Source: Grammothele lineata (lineage: Eukaryota; Basidiomycota; Agaricomycetes; Polyporales; Polyporaceae). Taken from it: a DNA stretch of 64,000 nt. The position numbers were made by a program, and so were the translations under genes. This document shows positions 47,443-63,490 of this stretch, piece after piece. How positions within the stretch are numbered: the first letter of the stretch is position 1; every line of letters starts with the position of its first letter. A model generated the notes under the pieces. It was not told the DNA's origin and searched no databases. It saw only the letters and a list, made by a program, of their open reading frames with translations. The stretch is from the NCBI GenBank assembly GCA_002150815.3, contig NDFF03000013.1:434001-498000 (forward strand), in the 5' to 3' direction.

Positions 47443-48714
47443 CTATACGTCGACGTACATCAGCACTGGCTCGCCCACGCCGTCGATTTCTGGTATAACG
47501 CATTTCAGGTCGAACGCTTTCGCGAGCACGATCTTGAAGATCTTCTGTACATTTATCGACGCTGATGTCGAACAGAAGATTAATGATGCATGCATTGCCT
47601 TTGCGAAACGTTTCGCCTAGTAACAAGGAGTGAGGTCTAAAGATGCCTAACGAACCTCGAAGTACGCACCTGCTTGGTGATCTCTTCTTGTTCGTCTCGA
47701 GGGAAGGTCGAGAACGTGTCAAACTTGGTTCCGATGAGGAATGGTATGGCGGTCTGCAAGAAACACGTTTTGTTAGTCGCCAGCCCCCAGCAGGAACAGT
47801 TTCGCTGCAATTCTGGCCAGCGCCATGATTGAAATCCATCCATCCAAGGACAGTTCCACGCTACAAACCCACGGGCTCGCGCTCAAACACCTCCTTATTA
47901 TCCCGTCCAGCCCATGGACTCCCATCCAAATCGCTGCGCCGCCGCATCCAAATTGTACAACAGACTGCGCTCTTGGACTCACCTTGTTGAACCCCCTGGC
48001 TTGTCGATACCATTCTTTCACCGAGTTCAGAGTCGACTTTCTCGACAGGTCGAACATGAACAGGATCGCCACCGCATCGTTGCACACCAGGGGCAACATA
48101 TTCACGAACTCCCGCTGCCCACCCAGGTCCCAAAGGGAAAACGTGATGGATGTCCGGCGCACAGTGATGGTCTTCTCCATAAAGTTGACGCCTGCCCGTA
48201 GGGAGCGGCGCGCATTCATAGTTATGATTGTTGCAAAATTGTGTGTAGTAGGTGATGCCAAGGTGCATGCACATGCCAACGGAGAGGAGGACGCCATGGG
48301 TGAACACAGACGACCGATGTTCCGCGACGGTATGTATATCGTTCGTGAGTCGCATTGGATAGCAGCAAAGCCAGAAAGACGAAGAGACGCAGCAGCGATT
48401 AAGCAATGAACTGTGTGCACGGAGTGTGGAACACGCACCGAGCGTCTGGATATAGTCCTCATCAAAGTGGCCCTCGACGTACTTCACCATCAAGCTCGTC
48501 TTCCCTATCTGTGAGTCTCCCAGCATGCCGACCTTGATTACGACGCTGGAGAAGAGGAATGGAGACCAAACTCAACCGCGCATCCCGAGATTGCATACGC
48601 GAACGGCAGATCCGCGTACCTGTTCTGCTCCGCGCCGTTCTCGCCGTTCGCTCGTGGCATGCTGGGGCCCGCATTTGAAGACGTCGGAGAGGATGCCGAG
48701 GCGGTCGCCGACAT
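47443..48714 (-). CDS. Spg1/Tem1-type septation GTPase
   Basis: Model complement(join(47443..47616,47670..47753,47983..48191,48439..48545,48620..48714)), 222 aa. The Ras-like G motifs are intact: P-loop GDSQIGKTS at 41-49, WDLGGQ at 88-93 (the GG-x variant typical of Spg1/Tem1), GTKFD at 145-149 in place of NKxD, and the SAS-type G5 motif. TITVRRTSITFSLWDLGG and LFMFDLSRKSTLNSVKEWYR agree with the family. No C-terminal CAAX box is present, as expected. Yeast homologs sit at spindle poles and start the septation initiation or mitotic exit network. The two central introns (229 and 247 nt) are much longer than the usual size. Confidence 0.92.
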
Positions 48715-50953
48715 GTGCCAGGAACGGAGAGAGGGTGAGGAGGAGGAGGAAGGGAGGAGGGAGGGTTCAGGCGCAAAAGGAGAGGAACTGGCAAACGAGT
48801 GCTCCCGCTGCTCTGGCGAGGATTTGCGGCGGCGGATCCGGGCGGATGGCGGTCCCGGACTGGCGGGGGCTCGGGGGTAAGCAGTCGGGAGCGGGAGACT
48901 CGAAGGCTTGTTGCTGGTTGGGAAGAGAAGAGCGGGATAGAGAGAGCAGAGAGAGAAAAGGAGAAAGGGAACCGAAAGGAAGGACGCGTTCTGTGTCGCT
49001 CTGTAAGCTGGGAGCGTGTGCGGAGGAGGAAGAGGGCCCACCGACGGGAGACCTGGACTTGTCGGACGGACGCCAGCCAGGCAGAACAGCACAGACCTCG
49101 GGTCGACGCACGCTGCGCGGACGATGGAAACCAAACAGACGCCCGCTCACTCAACAGCGCCCGCGACTCGTTCCCCTCGGCTCTCTACCCGAGCTCTCGC
49201 CTGCGAACATCGACGCCCGTAGTCAGCCCGAAAACGGCCTACAATGGCGCACAATACCAGGCTCTCACACGCTTGAAGTCACGCCCGTGTTGCTTGCGAA
49301 AGAAGGTTGCCCTTTAAATCAAGCGCCATCCACGTGCAATCCATTCGACCTCGAGCGGTGAGTAAAGTTCCTATCATTCGCCACGAAATGCGAGTCTCGC
49401 CACACGAGCTGTATATTATGGTCATGCATCAACGGGCGATGTATGAACGGCGATAGGAGACGAGATCTAGTAATCTAAGACCGTCATAAGACACGCCTAA
49501 ACTTGCAGGCAGTCATCGAGTTTGATGGCTTACGGAAAAGTCTGTATTGGTGCCAACAAATATACCCTCTATCACCAGCTGGTCCCATTGTGCGCCGTAC
49601 AATACATGCTAAGAGAATAACATGCTCTCATGCGTCGTGTTCAGGCATAGCAGAAGCCTATAGAATCTACATAGGCGATTCAAAACTTTGGAGACTGCCT
49701 AACTGCGCTAATTAGGTCCGACGTCACCGAAAGGTATGTTGTTGCTTGTTTGCATTTATTAGGAATCAAGGCCGCTGCCAAACATACGCCGGAACCGCAC
49801 GTTCCGGAGGCGCAAACTTCCCTTTTGACCTATAAACCTGCCGTGTAATCTGCGTCTCCCAAGCTCTAGTCTTGTTTGTCAACATCATACCTCAACGTTA
49901 CCTGTGGCTGTAATAAGTATCTGACACCTTCGATTTCGACAAGTTCCTAGTTCAACTTGGTCACAGCCAGCACCACTCCAGCAATAGGCACTGGCAGATG
50001 GCAACAACACCGTCTCACTGTCGCACTTAGATATTCTCAAGATAGCCTGTCTCAACTTAGACATCAGCTGATAGGTTTTTCCCCATTTACTTGACAAAGT
50101 TCAAGTAGCATATAGCCTGCTGTAGAATCCCCACTCTGCACCCTCTCCGCCTTTACATGGTTTATCCGCCTGTCAGGGAGCGACTCACGATGGTAAGAAT
50201 AACCGAGCTATCTTTTGACTTCGTACGGCGAGAGTCCTCGGGCCGGCAAGCTGACATTCGCTTTCATTCTGATAGGCCCGAGCTCCGAGGTAATGCGGGG
50301 GTGGGGATACGGGACCGCGCCACTCCGTAGCCTAGCTGCTGCACCTACAGCCAGGCACCTTTAGCTTCGTGTCGGTATGTATTGCACCTTGATCCCCCGC
50401 GTCTTCTGTCATTCATCAACGCGCCTTCGCATGACGCGCCCCTTGCCCCGCAAGTGCCGCTCTCGGTCGGACATACGATCGGCGCATCTTCGGTCATTGA
50501 CCCGCGCGCACGCGAGTGCACAAAGTGGCCTACGACATATGATGTCGAGAATCGTCGCTCCCGGGGCTTGTCCCCCACATATCACAGTGGCACCTGGCCT
50601 GTTAAATCTCGGGAATTCCGCATCGCAACCGCCCTTCTGCTTCATGCGCCTCTCGGTCACGAGCGACGAAGCTCATCCGACTTCTTGCCGTCGCGTGCGC
50701 AATGCTCGTCCCGCGCGCCGATGCTTGTGTCTGTTGCGCCCACCGTTGTGTAGGTACAGCCTATGTTTGCACTGAAATGGCTCACGAGGCTCACGCTTGA
50801 TGCAATGCAGCTTCTGGGTCCTCCCCTGCCGCCCAACAAGCTCGGGACTTTCTCGCAAATTGGTCATGCAACGAGCGCGGTGTTTCATCGTTATAAGAGC
50901 GGGGACACAAAGCTAGCGCTACGAGCGCGACGTATCGACCGCCCACCACCTCC
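48715..50953. other. 2.2-kb divergent promoter region of GTPase and CDH genes
   Basis: The first 450 bases are purine-rich on the plus strand, typical of a 5' leader of the minus-strand GTPase. The middle (49.4-50.1 kb) is AT-richer and stop-rich. It also contains a perfect 7-bp inverted repeat CCGGAAC-N5-GTTCCGG at 49789-49807. No gene recognised. Confidence 0.45.
50295..50306 (+). promoter_or_regulatory. tandem CreA/Cre1-like sites upstream of CDH
   Basis: GCGGGG followed directly by GTGGGG; both fit the SYGGRG consensus of the fungal carbon-catabolite repressor CreA/Cre1. They lie about 650 bp upstream of the CDH ATG. CDH genes are known to be induced by cellulose and repressed by glucose. 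The motif is short and common, so its function is inference. Confidence 0.3.
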
Positions 50954-54082
<3,129 letters not shown>

Positions 54083-55720
54083 GCGGGCCCACACGGGGCC
54101 GGGTGGCGTACCCACAACGGCAGTAAGGGTGTTGGGTGCGTGCACGCGCTGAGGCGTAAAATGAGTTTCGCCTTTCGGCTTGTTCTTATGATGGAGGTTC
54201 CTTGTATTTGTATCATTCACGAGCGGTGCATACATGGGATGTCTGGAGATCTGCTGTGCTGAGAGTAGTATCGCGCGTTATCTCTCTATGCGTCTGGGTC
54301 ACATCAGACCATAATACCATTGCTAGCGACCGCAGCGTGCTCTGCTGGGCGCGCAACTGCGATGCCCGGTCAAACGCCGGATATGGGCAGGGGGTGTCTG
54401 CAAACTCAGCAACCGTTTTGCTTTGTTTTTGACCTGGCGATCGAGAGACGCTTGAAGGCGTGTTTGAGTTGGCTTGTACTGCCTCTTTATGGCGCCGTAG
54501 CGACCCTGCGATGGCCACCACGTGTATCTTGTTCTTGTCCCTACTACTAGTAGGGCCGCTGACATCGATGGATCGTTGAGCTGAACCAAATTATATTCCG
54601 GTGACGTATAGTCCTCGTGGCTACGAAACCTAGGCACCATATGTGTGTGTGTGGCCCAAGGAGTGATGTCATCGAGACTCCCCGCGAGGTGAAAGCTGAC
54701 AGGCACCACAGCCCCACGGCGGACAGGGTTATCCCAGTTTCTAAGACGGCGCGGAAACGGTGACGACATGGGCTCCGGAAATGCCGGCAAGTGCTGTACG
54801 ACGGGCTCAGGGTGGCCGGAGCGCTTCTCCGAGCTTGTATGTGTACCGGGGGCAGGGCGAGCCAAAAGGAAAGGACCGTGGACAGTAGTATTTGCCGAAG
54901 AGGCTCTGTCTTGTTCGGATGAGTGCTGAAGAGAATGCATGCTTATTGGGCGTGTAGTTAGCTGCAGCACAGCTCGGGACAAAAGAACCCGGCGCGCATG
55001 GGGAACGCGCGCCCCCAGGAACAGCTGACTGGCACGGCAGCATCTCACCACGTTCCGGCCAGATCGAATGTCCGTGGAGAACCGGAACCGGCGGATGCCG
55101 CCCGCTGTGCGCCAGTACTTGTTAGCTTCTGGAGTACTTGTAGGAAAGAAGGAGAGAATGCAATGCGCGTCTGGAACCGACCAGTGAACGGTGCAGTGTG
55201 GACGAGGGGCAGATAATTTTCAACCTGCCAAGGACATGGCGGGTCGACTGGGGAAGCCACTAATGGTACTCGACATGCGTGCCGAACATATGCCGCTGCC
55301 CGCAGTGAAGGCCTGCGACGTGAGAGCGGCGTGGCTCGACAGACTGGCTTCCATCCCAGCGGACGCGCGGGCCACGCGCGACGGGCGACAATTGCAATTG
55401 TGATGCGGTGCGGGGTGTGCAACGCGCTGGACGCGCGCGCAGGGAGAATGGGCGGGGGAGAGGAGAGAGAGAATGGTATGGCTGGGGACGGTGGCAGCTG
55501 GTGGCAGACCGGACTAGCAGGCACGGTGCGCCGGAGTGACAGAGGCTCAGAGGGACAGAGAGGGAGAGGCGGGGAGGCAGGCGGCGGCTGGCCCGAAGCG
55601 GCTGACGGCGCCAAACAGCCAGGGCCTCGATTGACATCCAGCTCAGCCCTTTTCAACGTCGACCACGACGCGGACAATCAGGTCGACGACAACAATACAC
55701 GCTCCCCCACCCTTCCATCG
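54083..55720. other. intergenic
   Basis: 3' flank of CDH and promoter/leader of the FHA-RING gene. A long minus-strand open frame (54323-55051) has no ATG at its start, no domains and biased composition. The FHA-RING frame stays open upstream of its ATG as far as 55331. Confidence 0.45.
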
Positions 55721-57459
55721 ATGGACCCTCTCACCCTCGGCGACCCCTCGCCCTCTGCCCGCCAGTCCATCCTGGGCTCGTTTTTGCGTGGTAGACCTCG
55801 CGGCACCTCCCAGTCACACCCCTCTCCAACACACCACGAGCCCCCCTCCACCCGAGACTCCCCTCCTCCCGCCAACCCTTCCGCCCCGGACCACGCCTCA
55901 GGCCATCGACGCCGCCCAGCAGCCGCATCTTCCAACATCCAGCCCTCTGCCTCCCAGAACAACTCCACTCCCGGTTTCTCCCAGATGCTCCGCAGACGAC
56001 GTTCCGCCGGTACCCTCGCCGCCGGTGGCTCCTCTCAAACCCCTGCTGTCGCCGTCGCTCGTACAGTCACCGGGCCCGCTTCCAGTACGGCCGCCCCAAG
56101 GAACGGCAATGGGCCCTCACATCGCATCAGGTTGGTTCCCCACCTCGACTCGCGCCGCTCGCTTCGCTTCGACCCTATCTCTCGCGACGTGCGCGAGGGC
56201 GACGCCCCGCTGCGTATAGGGCGGTTCACAGACCGCTCGGGCATGGGCCTCGCTGCGGCGAACGCGGTCGGCTCAAAGCTTGCATTCAAGAGCAAAGTAG
56301 TCTCTCGTGCGCACGCGGAGATCTGGGTCGAGGCGGGGGGCAGGTTCTTCATCCGCGACACCAAGTCCAGCTCGGGCACGTTCCTCAACCACGTCCGTCT
56401 CTCCCCCGCGAACAACGAGTCTCGCGCGCACGAGATCAAGGATGGCGATTTGCTCCAGCTGGGGGTGGACTACCAGGGTGGTACCGAGGATATCTACAAG
56501 TGCGTCAAGATTAAGATCGAAGTGGGCAGGGAGTGGCAGAACCACAGTAATCCGTTCAAGTGAGTACTTTGTCTCAGTTATCCAAAGGGACAGCAATGTC
56601 TAACTGTGACGCAGCGCGAATGCCCTCAAGCAGCTCAAGGCGATCGCCCTTCCTGCAGCCACCGCTGCCGTCGGCACCAAGGGGAAGAAGGTTGCTGCCA
56701 AATCCGCGCTACCAGATTGCTGCATCTGTACGTCCAGCCCCCTGTTTTCCACGTAGATCCTCGCTGATCGCCAATCGCTATCCGCCCCGGCCTTCCATCG
56801 GTCGCTGCCTCACCCACCCTGGTCATGCCGCAATAGGTCTCTTCAGCGTTACAATCCATCAAGCGCTGTTTATCGCACCATGCTCTCACGCCTTCCACTA
56901 CAAGTGCATCCGACCACTTTTGGAAACGAATCACCCCGCCTTCTCGTGTCCACTGTGCCGAACATTCGCAGATCTTGAAGAAGACGTCGAGGTTGAGATT
57001 GAGCCCGAACTCGATACAACTTCTGCGGTGGACGTTGCGGCTGCGATTGCGGTCGCAGCAACAGTTGTGGGCGATAGGCCAAACACAGGCGACGCAGGAA
57101 GCCGCGAACGAGACGTCGGCGCGGAAACGGAGGTAGAGGCCGACAACGGGGCGAACCGCCACGGGTCCCGACGGAGAGCACCCGTGGTTCCTAGTGCTGG
57201 TGCAAACCACATGGCGGCGGACGATATGGCCGAAGACGTGGATGCGGAGATGGAGGACGTCGTTGTCCTACCGCCGCTCCCCGAGAGCAACTCAGTGCTT
57301 GCCGTCGAACAGGTGTTTGGAGATTCCACGGATGTGCGGGAGAACTCGGCTTCGCCGTCAGGGTCGGCGGGGTACGTCGACGTGGAGGTCGAGGGTGGTT
57401 CCAGCGATGGGAGCGGGCATGTGGGCGACGCGGGCCTCCACGGCAAGCGGAAGCGGTAA
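55721..57459 (+). CDS. FHA-RING ubiquitin ligase, Dma1/CHFR-like
   Basis: Model join(55721..56559,56615..56727,56837..57459), 524 aa. The frame is open further upstream, but MDPLTLGD is the start favoured by the pyrimidine-rich leader before it. After a Ser/Pro-rich N-terminus comes an FHA domain (about 131-275) with LRIGRF, VVSRAHAEIW and SSSGTFLNHVRL, the phosphothreonine-binding elements. A RING-H2 follows at 315-358 with all eight ligands (C315, C318, C333, H335, H338, C341, C355, C358). The tail is long and acidic. FHA followed by RING is the layout of fungal Dma1/Dma2 checkpoint ligases, which restrain septation and mitotic exit. Confidence 0.9.
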
Positions 57460-58290
57460 GGACGGTTGCGTCCATCCGCCTATCGGTCTTCCTTCTACCC
57501 ATTTTACCCCGGATTCTCTCTTACGAGTTCACGTCATGGACGACCTACTGTAGCACATATTCCCCACTTCCTCAAACGAGTGTCTTACGGTTGACCTGCA
57601 CTCGCCATAGGGCGTACTTTCTCCTTCCTCCTCACCTTTCCCTGGGCCACCGATCTATTAAGCACCACACCAACAGCGCCCTTTCCCTCCTGTTCCCCTT
57701 GTCACGCACGAGGAGACGCACGACAAGGTCGACGCATATAGTCTCCCACTGTATCCAGGACGCCTTTAGAGATGTCTTGTGCTTTGATGTTAGCTCTTTT
57801 GTCGGTCTTCGGATATTTGCAGCGCATGATCCCTTCTTTCTCCCCCAGCCTCTGACGACCCACGAGCGATATGATACAATACATTTATTGTATGAATATA
57901 ATCTGCCTATGTCCATTTATCCCAACTTCAGAGCCAAGACAAGTGGTCTCCTTCGCTCCCTACCCTTAAGTTTCGAGACTTACTTCATCGGCGAGAATGC
58001 CGGACCAGCAGGATGCTGCCTTCACTCGAATCGGCCGGCGCTCGGCGCCTGGACCGGCGTCTCGGTGGAGGTCGGTGCGGGGGCGGAAATTGACGGCGCG
58101 TGATTGGGTCGGAGGAATGCGGCCGACGAACCCGGGGCAGAGCTGGCGGACCCGGGGGAGAGAGGGGGGGCGCCAGCCAGAGCGTACAATCACAAGTGCC
58201 CTCCTCTCCTCTCCCGTCTCCCCGCTCGTCGCCGCCCCCCCTCTCTCTCGTTTCCTTCGTTTCCTTCATCGCCGACCCTCACAAGCGAGC
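57460..58290. other. intergenic
   Basis: 3' flank of the FHA-RING gene and promoter of SDHB. The last 90 bases before the SDHB ATG are pyrimidine-rich, as in highly expressed fungal genes. No other feature. Confidence 0.5.
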
Positions 58291-59583
58291 ATGCAGTCCC
58301 TCGTCGCCGCCCGCACCAGCGTGCTTAAGCAGTCGCGGCTCGCCGCGCGGGGCTTCGCCTCCTCGGCCGCGCGTGCGCAGGCGACCCCGCTTCAGAAGCC
58401 GGTGCTGAACAAGGAGTTCAAGATCTATCGCTGGGTGGGTTCTCTGTGTCGTAGGTGTACGTGTGGTTGAGGGTGCTTATAAGGCTCTGGGTTGCATGTT
58501 TAGAACCCGGATGAGCCGTCGAGCAAGCCGACGCTGCAGTCGTACACCATCGACCTCAACCAGTGCGGGCCTATGGTCAGTACCCTTCTTTGCCCCTCTA
58601 CTTGTAGTTGCTTGCGTGCACTCTGCTAACTACGTGCTTTCCTCGTGTGTGTGGTTTGCCGCCAATAGATTCTCGACGCGCTCATCAAAATCAAGAACGA
58701 AATTGACCCCACGCTAACCTTTCGCCGCTCGTGCCGCGAGGGTATCTGCGGCTCGTGCGCAATGAACATCAACGGCCAGAACACGCTGGCGTGCCTCTGC
58801 AGGATCGATCGTAACGCGTCCAAGGACACCAAGATCTACCCCCTCCCGCACAGTACGCTGCGTCATTCCCTACCACCCGTACCACGTAGCGCTCGTCCGC
58901 GTGACCGTGAATGCGGGGTTGGCCGGAGTGAAGACACTGATGCTGACGACGCATTGCGGCTATAGTGTATATCGTGAAGGACCTCGTGCCAGACCTGACA
59001 CAGTTCTACAAGCAGTACAAGTCGATCGAGCCCTACCTCCAGAACGACAACCCGCCAGAGGGGCGCGAGTTCTTGCAGTCGCAGGAGGACCGGAAGAAGC
59101 TTGACGGGTACGTTCGTTCAACGCCTGAAATTGAACGCGATTTCTTGAGAGCCTCGTTTTGTTGCATTCCATTCCCTATTCGTCTTGTTCGCGTGCGCAT
59201 ATATCGAGATAAAAGCTGACCTATCACCCTACAGCATGTATGAATGCATTCTCTGCGCGTGCTGCTCCACCTCGTGCCCCAGCTACTGGTGGAACCAGGA
59301 CGAGTACCTCGGCCCCGCAACCCTGATGGCGGCGTACCGCTGGATGGCGGACTCCCGGGTACGTAGCGTACTGTCTGTGGTGTTCCGACGGAGTCCGTGG
59401 AGCTAATGCGGGAGGTCTGCGTGTTTACAGGACACCTACACTGCTCACCGCAGGGAGAAGATGCAGAACGAGATGAGCCTGTACCGATGCCACACCATCT
59501 TCAACTGCTCGCGTACATGCCCGAAGGGCCTCAACCCCGCCGCGGCTATCGCGAAGATGAAGCTCGAGCTCGCTGCGGAGTGA
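58291..59583 (+). CDS. sdhB: succinate dehydrogenase iron-sulfur subunit, mitochondrial
   Basis: Six exons: join(58291..58434,58504..58575,58669..58852,58966..59107,59235..59358,59431..59583), 272 aa. The N-terminus is rich in Arg, Ser and Ala without acidic residues, a mitochondrial presequence. All cluster cysteines are present: [2Fe-2S] C94, C99, C102, C114; [4Fe-4S] C185, C188, C191, C252; [3Fe-4S] C195, C242, C248. His243 next to C242 is the conserved quinone-site residue whose change gives carboxin resistance in other fungi; here it is wild type. The protein carries electrons from the flavoprotein subunit to ubiquinone in respiratory complex II. Confidence 0.97.
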
Positions 59584-61337
59584 AGGGGAAGACGGGGAAC
59601 GTGGTGAGTGTCCCTCAAACTTGGCGGGACAAGACAGGAGGTAGCTTACTAGAAGGTTTGAAGGCTAGGAGGACTGTACATCCATTAGCACAGCGTCCGG
59701 CAAGGTCGTGTACTAGCCTTTTTACTCTACTATTTCTAGCATTATCTGGACCACATTCTGGGCCTTCATGGATCGTCGCTGTTGCCAAGCACGACGTAAT
59801 TCGAAGCCGCATGGCAGAGGTTGACAGACGGCCGCGATGGATGTGAGGTATGGGGTGATACGGGGTGTTGTTCACGACATCCTGCAGACGCAAGAAGCCG
59901 CGCAGTTGTTCGCGGTAACTTTCGACATCGGCAGCATCTGTCGTGTAGTCGCCCTGTCGCAAAGGAGACCGAGGTGCGCATCCGACGGCCGTGGCTCCAG
60001 TGTTCCTCGCTTTCTCACCGGTGGGGGATGGTCCTTCAGTAGACATCGATACTCCGCTGTGTTCATCCGATAAGTAACATCTCGAGCAATGGTGCCACCA
60101 CGGCCTCGTCTGGCAAGTTCTCACAAGTGGCGAAGGAACACCAACGTGTAAGGGTGTTCAACATGGACGTACGCTTCTTAGCTCCCACCAGGTGTTTTTG
60201 AGCATTGCGTTATCCCCTATCATCACCCCCGGTGCCCATCGCTTTTGGCCACAAGTTCCCGACACTCGCACTAGCTGCCGGACCGTTCAATTATGCCGCG
60301 GGGCATGTCGCTCACGAGCTTCCGAGTCTCGTCGCAATTGAATTGAAGAAGCCCCTGAGGATGTCCTAGGATCCGGGCCCGCTCCAGCCTCGGGCCAGAT
60401 AGGGTGAGCATCAACCTGCTAGTGCCCCGTTTCCTGCGCACGCGTCCATTTTGCAGCCACTTGCGCAGGTAGCGAGCCGTGAAATGGAGAAGGGACGGGG
60501 AACGTGACCAGCAGCTGGGCCGCGATCTATCTGGAGCGGTGTTGAGTTCTGTCAGATGGCCAGGACACGGGGCCCGCAACGGACGCCGCGACGTCGCTCG
60601 CGCCCGGGTTCTTCCTGCGCACATCAGAGCTTCCGTGAGCTGGGGAAGAGAGAAGAGGGGCGCGTTGGGTTCGCGGTTCGCGCCGCGGTCGACCTTCACA
60701 CAGTAACGAGAGAGAAGGCGCCCGAAGTCTCCCAATTCAGCTGACGGACCAAAATACCTGCGCGTGCGCTGCTTACGCCTCCGCTCCTTGCAGGCGTGCT
60801 CTGGGCTTACAGAGTGCCACTCTGACGACGTTGTGCGCTGCTGCACGGCGGGCGAGCATAGCGGATAAGAGTTTGGACGCGGGTGTCGCCGGCGGCCAGG
60901 CCGTGGAATGTCGTCATAGGCGGGAGGAGCCTTTGCATATCCCTCCGCAGTCATGCTCTACGAGATCCAAAGGTGCAAACGAGAAGACGCGATTGGACAG
61001 GCAAATGAGCAGGTGCGCAATTAGTAACCTCTGGCCGCTGAGAGGATGCTTAAGCAGGCTCACGTGCAGGCCGAGGCACTCAGATTCTGCTTGTGTCTCT
61101 TACTCAAAGCTCGATCGCCGTCCCAGCGCTCGTCCATGTCTGGCTCCGGGATCGGCTGACACGCAACCCTTCGCGATGTGGGACCCAGACGAGCGGAATC
61201 TCAATGCGCCGCCAGCCTCCCCGTACGCGTACAAATAGCCCCTGCCCTATTCGCCCGCCCCCCTGTCTCTGACGAGTAGCCCTCGTATTCCTCTTCCTCT
61301 ACCCACCCCACCTCTTTCATCCTAAAGCACACTCGAA
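59584..61337. other. 1.75-kb intergenic region
   Basis: 3' flank of SDHB and promoter of catalase. Open frames on both strands around 60.3-60.95 kb lack domains. The last 100 bases before the catalase ATG are strongly pyrimidine-rich. Confidence 0.5.
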
Positions 61338-63490
61338 ATGCCGTCTGCGCAGGTCTTCAACACCAAGGACGGTGCGCTCTACACGACCTCGACGGGTGCG
61401 CCCGTCAAGGAGCCCTACGCCGCTCAGCGCATCGGCAAGATCGGGCCCCTCTTGCTGCAAGGTACGCCTCGGCCCCTCGCTCGGCTCCGCCGTCCGCCCC
61501 CCCGTGCACCGGCGCTTGCCCGTTTCCCATCCCGCGTCGTTCCCCGCGTGGCCTGGCCTGGGCAAAGTGCGGGGGTGGCGGCGCAGGCGCGAGGCTATCG
61601 TCCTCCCGCACGTTCTCTGGAGATCGACCGCTGATCTGCGTTTTCCTTTCCCTCCCCTTCCCCTTATCGTTGTATTCTCGTAGATTTCCACCATATCGAT
61701 CTACTCGCCCACTTCGATCGCGAGCGTATCCCCGGTGAGTGAGATCATTTATCGGTGTCCCCACAACTTGGGAGCCTGAATGCATGGGCTAATCGTGGTG
61801 GCTTGGCAGAGCGTGTCGTGCACGCGAAGGGCGCGGGAGCCCACGGATTCTTTGAGGTCACCCATGATATCAAGGACCTTTCTTGCGCCGCGCTTTTCAA
61901 CAAGGTGGGCAACAAGGCGCCCCTTACCATCCGGTTCTCTACCGTCGGCGGCGAGTCTGGTTCTGCGGACAGTGCGCGTGACCCCCGAGGTGCGTGGTTT
62001 TTGCGCTCTTGGTGCATATCTACGGGATTATCAGCTAAATGATGTCGATTGCTCTTCAGGCTTCGCGATCAAGATCAAGACGGAGGAGGGCAATCTCGAC
62101 TGGGTGTTCAACAACACGCCGGTGTTCTTCATTCGCGACCCCGCCAAGTTCCCGCACTTCATCCACACCCAGAAGCGTGATCCTCAGACGCACCTCAAGG
62201 ATGCGGACATGTTCTGGGTAGGTTACATCACATCTTCTAGCGTATATATGCAGGACTCATCGATTTCTAGGACTACCTCTCTCAAAACCCCGAGTCGATT
62301 CACCAGGTCATGATTCTGTTCTCTGACCGCGGTACGCCCGTCGGCTACCACCATATGCACGGCTACTCGGGCCACACGTTCAAGTTCGTCAACGCCGAGG
62401 GCAAGTTCCACTATGTCCAGATCCACGTCCGCAAGGAGGGTGGCTGCAAGACTTACACGGACTCTGAGGCGGGCAAGATGGCGGGCGACAACCCCGACGT
62501 CGGTCTCCAGCTCCTCTTCGAGGACATCGAGAAGGGCGAATTCCCGACCTGGAAGGTGTACGTGCAGACGATGACGCCCGAGCAGGCGGAGAAGTTCCGC
62601 TACAACATCCTCGACCTCACCAAGGTCTGGCCGCACGCCGACTTCCCGCTCAGGCCGGTCGGCAAGATTGTGCTCGACAAAACCGTGCAGAACTACTTTG
62701 CGGAGATTGAGCAGGCCGCGTTCTCGCCTTCGCACCTCGTGCCCGGCATCGAGCCTTCAGCAGACCCGGTCCTCCAGTCGCGTCTGTTCTCGTACCCCGA
62801 CACTCACCGGTGCGTGCTTATACCCCCCCGCTCTCGCGTAGTCGAAACTGACGAAACTCGCTCTGCGTGCCTAGTCACCGTCTCGGCGTGAACTACAACC
62901 AGATCCCGGTCAATGCGCCTATCGCGCCGATCGCGAACTTCCAGCGAGACGGTTACATGACAATAAACCACCAGGGCCCGCGCCCCAACTACCAGAGCAG
63001 CATCGCGCCGCTGACGTACAAGCCGAAGCCGTACGAGGACGCCCAGCACGAGATCTTCCTCGGCACAGCGCAGGCAGATCTTAGCGAGATCACTGAGCGT
63101 GAGTCTCCTAGTGTGCAATTGTGAACGACGAGTCAGTGAAGGCTGACAATTCGGATCTGTGCAGTCGACTTCGAGCAGCCCCGTGCGCTCTGGTCAAAGG
63201 TGTTCAGCGACACTGACCGCGACCATCTCGTGCACAATGTTGCCGTCCACCTCAAGAACGCGAAGAGTCCCGAGGTCAAGGCCCGCCAGCGTGAGTAACC
63301 CCCTCGTCACTCCGTTTCCAATAGGTCAGCGAGATGCTGATTCTGCTTCGTGTTTGTAGTTTCTGTGTTCGCCGCTGTCGACCAGTCGCTTTCGGACCGT
63401 ATCGCGGAGGCGATCGGCGCCCCGAAGGTGCAGCCCCTCAAGGCGAAGCCGGCCGCAGAGGCGATCCGCTACAAGTACTCCGCCGTCTGA
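61338..63490 (+). CDS. monofunctional heme catalase, small-subunit type
   Basis: Eight exons: join(61338..61461,61684..61734,61810..61989,62060..62217,62271..62809,62875..63098,63165..63290,63360..63490), 510 aa, the length of clade 3 small-subunit catalases. Active-site residues are present: His63 ([12 protein letters not shown]), Asn136 (FNNTPVFF) and the heme-ligand Tyr346 ([14 protein letters not shown]). No signal peptide and no C-terminal SKL-type peroxisomal signal (it ends YKYSAV), so a cytosolic location is most likely unless an internal signal is used. It converts hydrogen peroxide to water and oxygen. The first intron is 222 nt, the rest are short. Confidence 0.96.

Noticed and set aside
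54323..55051. 242-codon minus-strand open frame in the CDH 3' flank
   Set aside because: Its first codon is GTG, not ATG; Ser/Pro/Arg-biased composition, no domain and no splice continuation.
60271..60954. 227-codon minus-strand open frame
   Set aside because: Antisense to equally open plus-strand frames in the catalase promoter, Arg/Pro-rich, no recognisable motif.
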